Source: Acidobacteriaceae bacterium (GTDB taxonomy: Bacteria > Acidobacteriota > Terriglobia > Terriglobales > Acidobacteriaceae). From it: a stretch of 64,000 nt of DNA. How positions within the stretch are numbered: position 1 is the stretch's first letter; the number at the start of each line of letters is the position of its first letter. The stretch spans positions 1-64,000 of the forward strand of contig JASHOQ010000140.1 in the NCBI GenBank assembly GCA_030041045.1, written 5' to 3'. The notes beneath the pieces were generated by a model. That model was not told where the DNA came from. It saw only the letters and a list, made by a program, of their open reading frames with translations, and did not search any database. Shown in pieces: positions 1-7,916 of this stretch. The translations under genes were made by a program, and so were the position numbers.

Positions 1-458
1 CGAGGGTGCATGTTCTTTGGGATTCCGCCAATGTACGCTTCATCAGCTTCAACAGGTCCGCCTTCTTGTCCCATGCGCAGAAACGATCCGCTGCGCATGG
101 CCTCACGGACCCGGTGCAACATAAACCATGCCGTCTTTTGCGTCACGCCGATTGCGCGGTGAAGCTCATAGCTGCTGATGCCGTTCTTGCAGTTGCAGAT
201 CATCCAAACTGCCGCCATCCACTTATCGAGACCAATCGGGGAATCCTCAAAGATCGTCCCTACCTTGATCGTGAATTGCTTCTTGCAACCATTGCAGAAC
301 CACAGACTACGGGTCTTTACAAAGGAGTTTTTCTCAGAACCGCAACGGGGGCACGTAATCTTGCCATCCGGCCAGCGGAGAAACTTGGCATAGTCGAAAG
401 CACGGTTTGCGTCTGCGAAGTAAACTATTGCCTGCTGAAGAGTTACGGGCTTTTTCAT
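1..458 (-). CDS. IS1595-family transposase, N-terminal part, cut by the window edge
   Basis: The frame stays open from an ATG at 458 to the window edge, giving 152 visible codons; the C-terminus lies outside. It starts MKKPVTLQQAIVYFADANRA. A zinc ribbon follows (C36-PRC39 and C55-NGC58), then a helical stretch (KNGISSYELHRAIGVTQKTA). The first catalytic acidic residue lies in VEADEAYIGG (D139), the hallmark block of IS1595/ISXO2-type DDE transposases. AAGGTGG about 7 nt upstream is a fair ribosome binding site, and a good sigma70-type promoter precedes it. The visible part has no frameshift. Whether the element is complete, and where its terminal repeats lie, cannot be seen. The opposite-strand frame here is a shadow. 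Confidence 0.93.
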   Translation of the reverse strand, partial: MKKPVTLQQAIVYFADANRAFDYAKFLRWPDGKITCPRCGSEKNSFVKTRSLWFCNGCKKQFTIKVGTIFEDSPIGLDKWMAAVWMICNCKNGISSYELHRAIGVTQKTAWFMLHRVREAMRSGSFLRMGQEGGPVEADEAYIGGIPKNMHP

Positions 459-482
459 ATCATCCACCTTCGATCTAAGAAC

Positions 483-511
483 AGCATAGCCCAAATTGAC
501 TTGTGTGTCAA
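483..511 (-). promoter_or_regulatory. sigma70-type promoter of the IS1595 transposase
   Basis: On the minus strand TTGACA (511-506) is followed by a 17-nt spacer and TATGCT (488-483), 25 nt upstream of the start codon. The -35 box overlaps a small inverted repeat, ACTTG-N5-CAAGT (499-513), which could bind a regulator. Confidence 0.6.
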
Positions 512-707
512 GTATATTATTGCCGATTGAGTAAACATAATCTACTTATAGGATCGGATTTCGTCAATCATTCTTACAACCATTGCGGCCTGGCCTCGTA
601 TAAACAAGAGTCCCCCCTCACAATTGCGGGCCACTCTCCCCCCTTTTGCTTTTCCTGAGGAAAACGAACAGTGCGGGCTCGTATTGCACAGGGCAAGTTT
701 TCCACAA

Positions 708-1412
708 ATGAATTTCACCCAGATCCACGAGCGCCTGCGGGTGGAGATGCTGCGCCGCATTCAGCGAGGCACGCTCAGCGTCTCACTGCTGGCGCGGCAG
801 ACGGGCTTTGGCCAGCCGCATCTTTCCAACTTCCTTCGCGGCCGAAGGCAGCTTTCGCTCGCCGGGATGGACCGGATCCTGGCCGCGCAGCGGCTGACGG
901 CCGCCGATCTGTTGCCCGTGCTCGCGCGCCGGGAGGCCATGCCGGCAAGCGAAGAGGAGGACGTGGCGCCGCTGGTGAGTCACGCCGCGGCGTTGTTCGA
1001 GCGCTACATCCGGCCCTCGTCGGTGCAGTCGACGCTGCATTTTCCCCCCGGGCTGCTGGCCTCCATCCGGCCGCGAGCCACGGCTGCGCGGCGTGCGTGG
1101 CAGCGGTTTGTGGCGGTACGCGTGGACGCGTTCGAAGCACAGGCCATGGAGCCGCTGGTGCAGCCCGAGGCAATTGCGCTGCTCGACCGGCATTACAACT
1201 CATTTGCCCCCTACCGGCCGGTCAAGTCCAATGTTTATGCCGTGCGGCTGGGCGCGCACCTCAGGCTGCGCTACGCAGAGTATGTATTGAACCGGCTGGT
1301 GCTGCGGCCGCACAACCTCGCTTTTCCAGTGGAGTTGTTCGAGGCCGACGCGTGGGAGTCGGCAACCGATCAGCTGATCGGACGCGTGGTGCTGGTGCTG
1401 AACCAACTGTGA
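708..1412 (+). CDS. XRE/lambda-repressor-like helix-turn-helix protein, function unknown
   Basis: 234 aa from the ATG at 708. The first 60 residues look like a DNA-binding helix-turn-helix (LSVSLLARQTGFGQPHLSNF, then LRGRRQLSLAGMDRIL), so it is probably a transcription regulator. The rest has no motif I recognise, is rich in Arg, Ala and Leu, and is probably helical. An upstream GTG/ATG at 624 would add 28 residues of unconvincing composition, so the start next to the HTH is preferred, although its ribosome binding site is weak. It stands alone between the IS fragment and a small basic gene. The target is unknown. Confidence 0.72.
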   Translation: MNFTQIHERLRVEMLRRIQRGTLSVSLLARQTGFGQPHLSNFLRGRRQLSLAGMDRILAAQRLTAADLLPVLARREAMPASEEEDVAPLVSHAAALFERYIRPSSVQSTLHFPPGLLASIRPRATAARRAWQRFVAVRVDAFEAQAMEPLVQPEAIALLDRHYNSFAPYRPVKSNVYAVRLGAHLRLRYAEYVLNRLVLRPHNLAFPVELFEADAWESATDQLIGRVVLVLNQL

Positions 1413-1505
1413 AGCGCGAAAACGGGCAGCCGGCGGCAGCGGCGCGCTCCGCGAGCGGACAACCGGCGAAAATCTCCCTGCCATCTGACGTGGAAGGAGA
1501 TGCAG

Positions 1506-1748
1506 ATGGCGACAAAGAAAAGATCGTCGGCAAGGAAATCGCCGGCAGCGGAGAAGTCGGCAAGGAAATCGGGGCGCAGGTATTCTCCCGGCGCGGGGAA
1601 AGACGTGGAACGAGAGATGCGGGCGATGAAGCGGGGCAAACTCAGGAGCGGGCGCAGCGGCAAGAAGGTGACCAGCCGCAAGCAGGCCATTGCGATCGGG
1701 CTCTCTGAGGCGCGCAAGGAGGGCAAGAAGGTGCCGGCGAAGAATTGA
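1506..1748 (+). CDS. small basic DUF6496-like protein
   Basis: 80 aa, extremely rich in Lys, Arg, Ser and Ala. The N-terminal half is low complexity and histone-H1-like. The C-terminal half (MKRGKLRSGRSGKKVTSRKQ, then AIAIGLSEARKEGKKVP) matches what I know of the DUF6496 family, which occurs in many soil bacteria and has no assigned function. GGAAGGAG ends 6 nt before the ATG at 1506; the upstream in-frame ATG at 1500 sits on the ribosome binding site and is rejected. Its charge suggests nucleic-acid binding, which is inference only. Confidence 0.78.
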   Translation: MATKKRSSARKSPAAEKSARKSGRRYSPGAGKDVEREMRAMKRGKLRSGRSGKKVTSRKQAIAIGLSEARKEGKKVPAKN

Positions 1749-1778
1749 CGAGTTTCGCGGTGTTGGGGCCTGCGCTTT

Positions 1779-1873
1779 CCCAGGTCTCAAAGTCGAGACC
1801 TGGGGCACCCGGCGGGCTGCGCGGTGTTGAGGTCTCATCTTTCCCCGGTCTCAAAAGCGAGACCGGGGGCACC
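1779..1873. repeat. two tandem hairpin repeats with GGGGCACC tail (family A)
   Basis: Copy 1: CCCAGGTCTC (1779-1788) pairs with GAGACCTGGG (1795-1804), tail GGGGCACCC. Copy 2: CCCCGGTCTC (1843-1852) pairs with GAGACCGGGG (1859-1868), with the same tail start. The fourth stem pair is A-T in one copy and C-G in the other, a compensatory change. They lie between convergent genes and may also end transcription. Confidence 0.8.
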
Positions 1874-1914
1874 TGAACTTTCTGGAGCGGCCGTCGCACT
1901 TCGTGGAGCGATCG

Positions 1915-3306
1915 TCAGACTTCGTGGCTGATGTCGGGGTTGTCGAAGCGCGTGAACTTGGAGATGAAGTTCAGGTGCACGAGGCCGGTGGGCCCGTTGC
2001 GCTGCTTGGCGAGGATAATCTCCGATTTGGCGCGGTCGCTCTCGCTCATCTCCTCGTCGCGGTTGTAGTACGACTCGCGGTGAATAAATGCGACCACGTC
2101 GGCATCCTGCTCAATGGAGCCGGACTCGCGCAGGTCGCTAAGCATGGGGCGCTTGTCGTCGCCGCGACGCTCGCTGGCGCGAGAGAGCTGGGAGAGCGCG
2201 AGCACGGGCACGCTGAGCTCCTTGGCCAGCGCCTTCAGACCGCGAGAGATGGCCGAAACTTCCTGGGTCCGGTTCTCGTAGCCGCCGCGCTTGCCGCCGG
2301 CTGAAGGCAGCGTGGCTGACATGAGCTGGAGATAATCGACGACCACCAGATCGAGCCCGCCGGCGGTCTGACGCAGGCGGCGCGCCTTGGCGCGCATCTC
2401 CGCCAGCGAGATGCCAGCGGAATCGTCGATGAAGATGCGCGACTCGACCAACTGCTCCAGGCCGCGCTCGAGCTTGGCGTGGTCTTCTTTGCGGATGAAG
2501 CCGGTTTGCAGATTGCGCTGGTCGACCCAGGCCTGCGAAGCCAGCATGCGGCGCAGCAGCGACTCCTTGCTCATCTCCAGGCTGAAGATGGCCACGATGG
2601 CGGCGTGATTGACGGCGGCGTTCTGGGCGATGTTGATGGCGAGCGCGGTCTTGCCCATGGAGGGCCGCGCGGCGATGATGATGAGCTCGCCGCGTTGCAG
2701 GCCGCTGGTCATGCGGTCGAACGCGGTGAAGTCGGTGGCCAGGCCGGTGATCTCGCGGCTCTGCTTGTAGAGGTTGTCGATGCTGCCGAAAGAATTCTGA
2801 ACGATCGCGTCGAGCGGCTGCAGGCCGTGGGTGATGCCCCTCTCGCTCACCTCGAGCAGCCGCGCTTCGGCGTCGCCGATTACCTCGAGCGCGGTCTCGC
2901 TCTGGTCGGCGGCGCGGGCGATGGCCGCCGAGCAGATGGACATCAGCCGGCGCAGCAGGCTCTTGTCCTTGACGATGCGGATGTACTCCTCGATCACCGG
3001 CCGGCGCGGCAGCCCCTCGGTGAGCGAGGCCAGGTAAGCCACGCCGCCTACGGATTCCACTTCCTTGTAGCGGGCCAGCTCGTTGGCCAGGGTGACGATG
3101 TCGACGGCCCGTTGCGAGTTCATTAACTCGCTCATGCGCAGGAAGATACGGCGATGCGAGTCGAGCGAGAAATCGTCGGCTTCCAGCCGCTCTGAAGCCT
3201 CGGAGTGGGCGGCATTGTCGAGCAGGATGGCGCCGAGGATGGTCTTCTCGGCGTCGAAATTGGCGGGCAGGCCGGATTCGAGGGAAAGATCGGGGACCGA
3301 GGCCAT
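1915..3306 (-). CDS. dnaB: replicative DNA helicase DnaB
   Basis: 463 aa, the usual length. The N-terminal DnaB domain (DAEKTILGAILLDNAAHSEA) is followed by a linker and a RecA-like C-terminal domain. Walker A is ARPSMGKTALAIN, Walker B is LVVVDYLQLM, and the downstream arginine-finger region is FIHRESYYNRDEE. It unwinds DNA at the fork as a ring hexamer and recruits primase. It starts at ATG 3306 with the typical short N-terminus. The genes around it are not replication genes, so there is no operon logic here. No intein or insertion is visible. Confidence 0.98.
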   Translation of the reverse strand: MASVPDLSLESGLPANFDAEKTILGAILLDNAAHSEASERLEADDFSLDSHRRIFLRMSELMNSQRAVDIVTLANELARYKEVESVGGVAYLASLTEGLPRRPVIEEYIRIVKDKSLLRRLMSICSAAIARAADQSETALEVIGDAEARLLEVSERGITHGLQPLDAIVQNSFGSIDNLYKQSREITGLATDFTAFDRMTSGLQRGELIIIAARPSMGKTALAINIAQNAAVNHAAIVAIFSLEMSKESLLRRMLASQAWVDQRNLQTGFIRKEDHAKLERGLEQLVESRIFIDDSAGISLAEMRAKARRLRQTAGGLDLVVVDYLQLMSATLPSAGGKRGGYENRTQEVSAISRGLKALAKELSVPVLALSQLSRASERRGDDKRPMLSDLRESGSIEQDADVVAFIHRESYYNRDEEMSESDRAKSEIILAKQRNGPTGLVHLNFISKFTRFDNPDISHEV

Positions 3307-3460
3307 ACCTGTCAGAGTACTGCGCGCCGGTGTGGATTGTGACGCACTGAACCGCAGTTGATAACGAGGGCGGGATGAGGAAGGTGTGGAAGATTTGGGC
3401 CCAACGCGCCCCTAGACAACTTCCCCGTGCGTCCGCTTAGGATGCTTGTACGCGAGGCCC

Positions 3461-3491
3461 GGAACTTTCACCAAGTGAAGAAACTCAATTG
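3461..3491 (+). promoter_or_regulatory. possible ECF-sigma (RpoE-like) promoter
   Basis: GGAACTT at 3461-3467 matches the RpoE-type -35 consensus and is followed about 17 nt later by TCAATT. It lies about 45 nt before a gene for a secreted protein, where an envelope-stress promoter would make sense. The -10 part is a poor match, so this is tentative. Confidence 0.25.
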
Positions 3492-3533
3492 TGGGGTCCG
3501 GGTTTTTAGCGTACAGAAAGGAAAAGGTCCCCC

Positions 3534-4004
3534 ATGAAAAAAATCACCAGGAAGTCCCTGCTTTTGCTCTCTCTCTTTGCCGGCGCCCTAGCCCTGCTTC
3601 CCTGCGGAGCGCAGGCGCAGGTACCCGGCCCGCATCCTGCTTACCTTCACGCGCTGAGCGATCTGCGCCTGGCGCGCGCTTACCTGAACGACAATTGGAC
3701 ATGGGAAGCGGTGCGGCAAGACGATAACCACGCCATTCAGGAAATCGATGCCGCGATCCGCGAAATCAAGCACGCTGCCATCGACGACGGCAAAAACCTC
3801 AACGATCACCCGCCCGTCGCGGGGAACCTTGGCCCGCGTGATCGCTTTGCCCGCGCCAATGACCTGCTGGGGCGCGCGCATCACGATCTCGACCACGCCG
3901 AGGATGTTCCTGAGGCGCGCGGCCTGCGCGACCGCGCGCTGATGCACATTGACGAAGCCCATAACACCGTCGATCGCGCCTGGCGTACTGCGCGCTGGGA
4001 GTAA
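3534..4004 (+). CDS. secreted helical protein of unknown function
   Basis: 156 aa with a clear Sec signal peptide (MKKITRKSLLLLSLFAGALA, cleavage probably after AQA around residue 24). The mature part is amphipathic and helical, rich in Asp, His, Ala and Arg (for example NDLLGRAHHDLDHAEDVPEA), like small periplasmic helical-bundle proteins of acidobacteria. There are no catalytic motifs. AAGGAAAAGG about 8 nt upstream of the ATG supports the start. A strong hairpin terminator follows, so it is a single-gene unit, and its promoter may be ECF-type. Confidence 0.85.
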   Translation: MKKITRKSLLLLSLFAGALALLPCGAQAQVPGPHPAYLHALSDLRLARAYLNDNWTWEAVRQDDNHAIQEIDAAIREIKHAAIDDGKNLNDHPPVAGNLGPRDRFARANDLLGRAHHDLDHAEDVPEARGLRDRALMHIDEAHNTVDRAWRTARWE

Positions 4005-4038
4005 GACCGCACGCGCAACTTCGGTACGGGTTTCACCA

Positions 4039-4070
4039 GCCGCAGCCGGCTCCGGCTGCGGCCTTTCTTT
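4039..4070 (+). terminator. intrinsic terminator after the secreted helical protein
   Basis: GCCGCAGCCGG (4039-4049) pairs perfectly with CCGGCTGCGGC (4052-4062) and is followed by CTTTCTTT. A GC-rich stem with a T-rich tail 35 nt after the stop codon at 4004. Confidence 0.75.
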
Positions 4071-4399
4071 GCGCGCGCGGCTTTGGCTTGGGCCTTGCCC
4101 TTGAAGACGCCTCTGCGAGGCTCATCCATGGAACATGGCGCTCTGTGCTCGTTCTGCGCCGAGCACACCTTGTCGGCGTTTCAAGCATCGGAAGAGTGAA
4201 GCCGATTCGCCCAAAGGGGGTGCGGCTCTTGCGCCAAACGGGAGCTCGAGCCGACACGTGACTTCCGATTGCAGAAAATCCTCCGGGAGCACTCGATTTT
4301 GGCCGGTGAGACCTGCGAAGATAGAAACAACGCCCGAAGGATCGAATCCATTGCCGAGACCGCTCCCAAGGGGCAGAGCCATACGAGGTGCAGCTCGCG
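4071..4399. other. gene-free stretch before the lipid kinase
   Basis: About 330 bases. Open frames exist on both strands but none has a ribosome binding site or a recognisable product. It must hold the promoter of the lipid kinase, but I cannot place one confidently. Confidence 0.4.
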
Positions 4400-5350
4400 A
4401 TGCGTCGTGTCGCGCTTATTTATAACCCCGCTTCGGGCCAGTATTCCGCGCGGCGCAAGGCGGCCATTGAGCAGGTTCTTGCGGTGCTGCGCAACGCGGG
4501 CGCCGAGGCTGAAGCATTTGTGACCGAAACCCCAGGCAGCGCCACCGCGCAAGCGAGAGAAGCGGCGCGCTCCGGCTTTGATGCCATCCTGGCCTGCGGC
4601 GGCGATGGCACGGTGCACGAGGTGCTTCAGGGCCTGGTGGGCACGGACGTGGCGCTGGGCGTGGTGCCGCTGGGAACCGCAAACGCTCTGGCAGCGAACC
4701 TGGGCCTGGTGGGGTCGCCGGTGAAGGCGGCGCGCCGGCTGCTGGCGGCCGAGCGGGTGCGCGTTCCCGTGGGGCGCATTCATTTCCAGAACGGCGGCGC
4801 CGCGCCCGACTCGCGCTACTTTCTTGTGGCTGCGGGCGTGGGCGCGGATGCGCTGCTGATGGCGCGGCTGGACCCGGTGCTCAAGCGGCGCTTCGGTTAC
4901 GTGCTTTACCTGGTGGAGGCTTTCCGCATCTGGGCCACCGATCCCTTCCCGTACTTCGAAGCGGCGTTTCCGGCGAACGGCAGCGGGGCGGCGCGCGTGG
5001 CGCAGGCTTCACAACTGCTGGCTGTGCGTGTGCGCTCCTTCGGCGGGGCGCTGCGCAAGTTCGCCCCCGGCGCCACGCTGCTGGGGCGCGACCTGCGTTT
5101 GGTGGTGTTCGGCACGCGCAGCCGATTGCGCTACCTGCGCTTCCTGCTGGCAGTGCTGGCCGGCCGGCACACGTTCGGGCGGGAGATCGAGCTGGTGGAA
5201 ACAAAGATGGTGGAATGCCGCGCGGCGAACGGGTCGCAGGACGTTCTTTACGTCGAGGCCGACGGCGAGGTGCTGGGCCACTTGCCGGCGCGGATGGAGA
5301 CCGTGCCCGACGCGCTCACGCTGCTGGTGCCCGAAGGGGCGGAGCCGTAA
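4400..5350 (+). CDS. diacylglycerol kinase family lipid kinase (DagK/YegS-like)
   Basis: 316 aa from the ATG at 4400. The DAGK catalytic domain begins RRVALIYNPASGQ; the nucleotide-binding signature is ILACGGDGTVHEVLQGL, followed by LGVVPLGTANALA. The family phosphorylates diacylglycerol or related lipids with ATP, mostly for phospholipid recycling; the exact substrate is not predictable. The C-terminal beta domain (EADGEVLGHLPARMETVPDA) is present, so the gene is intact. A GTG at 4388 would add four residues; GAGG at 4385-4388 fits the ATG better. It stands alone on this strand. Confidence 0.93.
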   Translation: MRRVALIYNPASGQYSARRKAAIEQVLAVLRNAGAEAEAFVTETPGSATAQAREAARSGFDAILACGGDGTVHEVLQGLVGTDVALGVVPLGTANALAANLGLVGSPVKAARRLLAAERVRVPVGRIHFQNGGAAPDSRYFLVAAGVGADALLMARLDPVLKRRFGYVLYLVEAFRIWATDPFPYFEAAFPANGSGAARVAQASQLLAVRVRSFGGALRKFAPGATLLGRDLRLVVFGTRSRLRYLRFLLAVLAGRHTFGREIELVETKMVECRAANGSQDVLYVEADGEVLGHLPARMETVPDALTLLVPEGAEP

Positions 5351-5392
5351 GAGGGTATGAAGGCGCCTCTGCGGCCCTCGAGAGCACGAGTG

Positions 5393-5854
5393 TTACACCG
5401 GGTTCGACTCGCTGGATTCGAAGAGCCGGATAATGTCGGCGTTTCCTGATTGACGGGCGATCTCCGCGAAGGTGCGTCCCTTCGTGTCGCGAGCGTGGCG
5501 GAGGCGGGGAAAGCGGGTAAGAAATCGGCTCACCCAGACGGTGTCACCGCGCTCCAGAGCGAAAGCGAAATCGTTCAGCTCGATCCCGAGAAGACCGCCC
5601 AGCTCGCGCAGATATTCGATCGCCCAGCCAGCGGGGGTTGCGTTGAACTTGCCGTCGCGCGCGTTGACATCGGCGCCCGCCCGGATGAGCGCGCGCGCCA
5701 CATCACTGTCGCCTTCGAATGCGGCGTAGTGAAGCGCGGTTGCGCCTGCGGCATCCCGCTGGTGGACGAGCCCGGGGTTGCGCTCGAGGATAGCAGCAAC
5801 TTCGCCGGCCGCGCCGCGGTTGACGGCTTCGAGAAGGGTTGCGAGATCGTCCAT
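5393..5854 (-). CDS. ankyrin-repeat protein
   Basis: 153 aa, soluble, with no signal peptide. At least two ankyrin repeats are clear (DAAGATALHYAAFEGDSDVA, then RALIRAGADVNARDGKFNAT), with degenerate flanking ones (TKGRTFAEIARQSGNADIIR). Such repeats bind other proteins; the partner is unknown. The gene is monocistronic and convergent with the lipid kinase. Confidence 0.9.
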   Translation of the reverse strand: MDDLATLLEAVNRGAAGEVAAILERNPGLVHQRDAAGATALHYAAFEGDSDVARALIRAGADVNARDGKFNATPAGWAIEYLRELGGLLGIELNDFAFALERGDTVWVSRFLTRFPRLRHARDTKGRTFAEIARQSGNADIIRLFESSESNPV

Positions 5855-6102
5855 TGCGTTTCAGACCTTCGTGGGAGGAGCGCCCGCTGGGCGCTTTGGA
5901 AAAGGGAGCCGATTACCGGCGAATCTACTCAATATTCTTGCATGCCCGCGGTGTGGAGGGCGTCGTTGATGGCATGAGTCATGGCTCCGTCGCAGGCCAC
6001 AGGATGGTGGCATGGAGCCCCTGGCTACAAAAATCATTTCACCAGTGCAAGTTGCGGCAACAGGGCATACAATACCGGGAACTCAACCGGAGGGATTCGT
6101 CC

Positions 6103-6540
6103 ATGAACATCACGCGAGTCGTCTTTGCGTCCTTAGGCGCCTTCGTTGCGTATTTTGTGTTTGGCGGCGCAGTCTTTGTCCTACTGCCGTCGTTGAAGAC
6201 GGAGTTTGCGAAGTACCCGGCCGTTTATCGCGACCACCAGGGGCAGGTGAGCCACATGCCGGTGGGGATGGCATTCCTGTTGATCGCCATTGCGGCGCTC
6301 ACGGTGCTGTACGCGCAGTCGCACCCGCAGCCGCGCGACATGGCGTCGGGTGCTGTCGCCGGTCTGACGTTTGGGGTGCTCATCGGCATCTTCGTCCTCG
6401 GCGCATTCGTGGTGCACAACTTCACGAACCTGCAGATCGGCGCAAGGCTGGCGGCGCAGCAGGCGGTCGCGTACTTTGCGGAGTGGGTCATTGTGGGCTT
6501 GGTGATTGGGCTGATTTACCGGCCGGTGGCGCGGCCGTAG
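6103..6540 (+). CDS. small integral membrane protein, four TM segments
   Basis: 145 aa from the ATG at 6103, which has a GGAGG ribosome binding site 9 nt upstream (CGGAGGGATTCGTCC). Hydrophobic segments lie near residues 7-27, 55-75, 82-106 and 122-142. A short periplasmic loop (YRDHQGQVSHMP) and charged turns separate them. I recognise no family with a known function. The HTH gene follows on the same strand after 26 nt, so the two may be cotranscribed. Confidence 0.8.
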   Translation: MNITRVVFASLGAFVAYFVFGGAVFVLLPSLKTEFAKYPAVYRDHQGQVSHMPVGMAFLLIAIAALTVLYAQSHPQPRDMASGAVAGLTFGVLIGIFVLGAFVVHNFTNLQIGARLAAQQAVAYFAEWVIVGLVIGLIYRPVARP

Positions 6541-6566
6541 GAATCGCGAAGAATGGCAGGATTGAG

Positions 6567-6899
6567 GTGATCGCAAGTGAAAAAGGCCGAGTGAAAGCTC
6601 AGAAGAGCAGCGGCAATTTATTTGCCGACCTGGGATTGCCTCGCCCCGAGCGAGAGCTGCTGAAGGCGAAGCTCGCCTTGGAGATTTACCGGCTGATCCG
6701 GCAGCGTGGAGTCACGCAAGCCGAGGCGGGAAAGATTCTGGGCATCAAGCAGCCGCATGTTTCCGCGCTGATGCGCAACCATGCCGGCTCTTTTTCCGTG
6801 GAGCGGCTCATGGAGTTTTTGACCGCGCTGGGACAGGATGTGGAGATTCGCGTGAAGCCTGCGCGCCGGCGGCAGGGGAAGGTTTCGCTGGCGGCGTGA
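6567..6899 (+). CDS. HTH_37/XRE-type antitoxin-like regulator without its toxin
   Basis: 110 aa from a GTG at 6567; a GTG at 6591 is also possible. FADLGLPRPERELLKAKLAL followed by GVTQAEAGKILGIKQPHVSA is characteristic of the HTH_37 group of HigA-like antitoxins, which bind their own promoter and neutralise a HigB/RelE-type toxin. Such antitoxins usually follow a toxin gene of about 100 codons. Here the upstream neighbour is a membrane protein, so it looks like a solitary antitoxin or a domesticated repressor. Confidence 0.82.
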   Translation: MIASEKGRVKAQKSSGNLFADLGLPRPERELLKAKLALEIYRLIRQRGVTQAEAGKILGIKQPHVSALMRNHAGSFSVERLMEFLTALGQDVEIRVKPARRRQGKVSLAA

Positions 6900-6906
6900 G
6901 CTTGAT

Positions 6907-6943
6907 CCCGCCCTTCGCAAATTGCGCGAAGGATGGGGCACCC
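6907..6943. repeat. family A hairpin repeat
   Basis: CCTTCGC (6912-6918) pairs with GCGAAGG (6926-6932), flanked by CCC on the left and ATGGGGCACCC on the right. It has the same architecture and tail as the other family A copies but a different stem sequence. It directly follows the stop codon at 6899. Confidence 0.7.
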
Positions 6944-7023
6944 GGCCCTACGAATGGGCGGGCGCAAGCGTGGCGCGGATCAAGAGATGGGGTTAAAATA
7001 ACTACGCGGGACCTTAAGACGCA

Positions 7024-7296
7024 ATGACGATCCGACTCAGCCCGGAGCAGGAGCACATTGTCGCGCAGGCGATGCGAGCGGGGCTCATTCGCGCCCATGA
7101 CGACGTGGCCGAGATTGGGGTCGCGGCGATTCGGCAACGGCTGAGGGAGCGACCCGCGGCCTCAGGCCAGCCGAACGGTGTGGAGGAGTGGTCGCGGGAG
7201 CTTGCCGCGTGGAGTGAGAGTCACTCGACGGTTACGCCTTTGCTGCCAGATGCGGCAGTCGACCGGGATTCGATTTACGGCGCGCGCGGCCTTTAA
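7024..7296 (+). CDS. VapB-like antitoxin of a PIN-toxin pair
   Basis: 90 aa, lying directly before a PIN-domain gene: its TAA (7294-7296) abuts the next ATG (7297). The N-terminus (MTIRLSPEQEHIVAQAMRAG) looks like a short ribbon-helix DNA-binding segment. The acidic, Trp-containing C-terminus (VEEWSRELAAWSESH) suits a toxin-wrapping tail. Sequence alone is weak; position and size make the call. It probably represses its own operon. Confidence 0.8.
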   Translation: MTIRLSPEQEHIVAQAMRAGLIRAHDDVAEIGVAAIRQRLRERPAASGQPNGVEEWSRELAAWSESHSTVTPLLPDAAVDRDSIYGARGL

Positions 7297-7734
7297 ATGG
7301 CTGTTCTTCTCGACACCAACATTCTGTTGCGTCTGGTACAACCCCACCATCCAAGCGCGCATGTCGCGACCCGATCGTTGCGGTTATTGCGTGCAAACAA
7401 CGAGATTCTGCACATCGCGCAGCAGAATATTGTTGAGTTCTGGGCAGTGGCGACGCGACCGGTTGCCGCCAATGGCCTGGGATATTCGACGGAGCAGGCG
7501 ACAGCGGAGGTTGACGCCCTGAAGCGGCTCTTCGTGCTGCTGCCGGAGCTTCCGCTTCAGGATGCATGGGAGCGCCTTGTCACGGATTACCATGTATCCG
7601 GCAAAAACGCGCACGATGCACGCCTCGTCGCGGCTATGGTTGTCAATGGAATTGAGAGCATTCTTACATTCAATGCCCAGGACTTTCTCCGTTATGGAGA
7701 GATTCGAGTTCTTGACGTGACGGCGCTTAGTTGA
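7297..7734 (+). CDS. PIN-domain ribonuclease toxin, VapC-like
   Basis: 145 aa. The PIN fold is marked by LLDTNILLRL near the N-terminus (first acidic residue), a central glutamate (QQNIVEFWAVATRP), and the C-terminal NAHDARLVAAMVVNGIESIL with TFNAQDFLRY. These acidic residues coordinate Mg2+ for RNA cleavage. It is intact and of normal length. Translation is coupled to the antitoxin gene, the standard type II arrangement. Confidence 0.93.
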   Translation: MAVLLDTNILLRLVQPHHPSAHVATRSLRLLRANNEILHIAQQNIVEFWAVATRPVAANGLGYSTEQATAEVDALKRLFVLLPELPLQDAWERLVTDYHVSGKNAHDARLVAAMVVNGIESILTFNAQDFLRYGEIRVLDVTALS

Positions 7735-7916
7735 ATCGCGCGGCGGCGAATCTGATCGGCATTCTCGTCTGCCTGCAGGAGCATGAAGGCGTGCGGTTGA
7801 AGGTGGTGGCGTAGGATGCGGTAGGGGGCCGCGGTCCCACGCACCTTTCAAAATCGAATTGTGAGGCAGTCGGCTGCTGGTCCTGGCTGATATAGTTCTG
7901 GTCCGGGGGAGAAACC

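Noticed and set aside
6-530. Plus-strand open frame of 174 codons
   Set aside because: It is the antisense of the IS1595 transposase, whose minus-strand frame has the zinc ribbon and VEADEAYIGG motifs.
4135-4425. Small gene in the gap before the lipid kinase
   Set aside because: No ribosome binding site, Arg/Ser-rich product and overlap with the kinase start.
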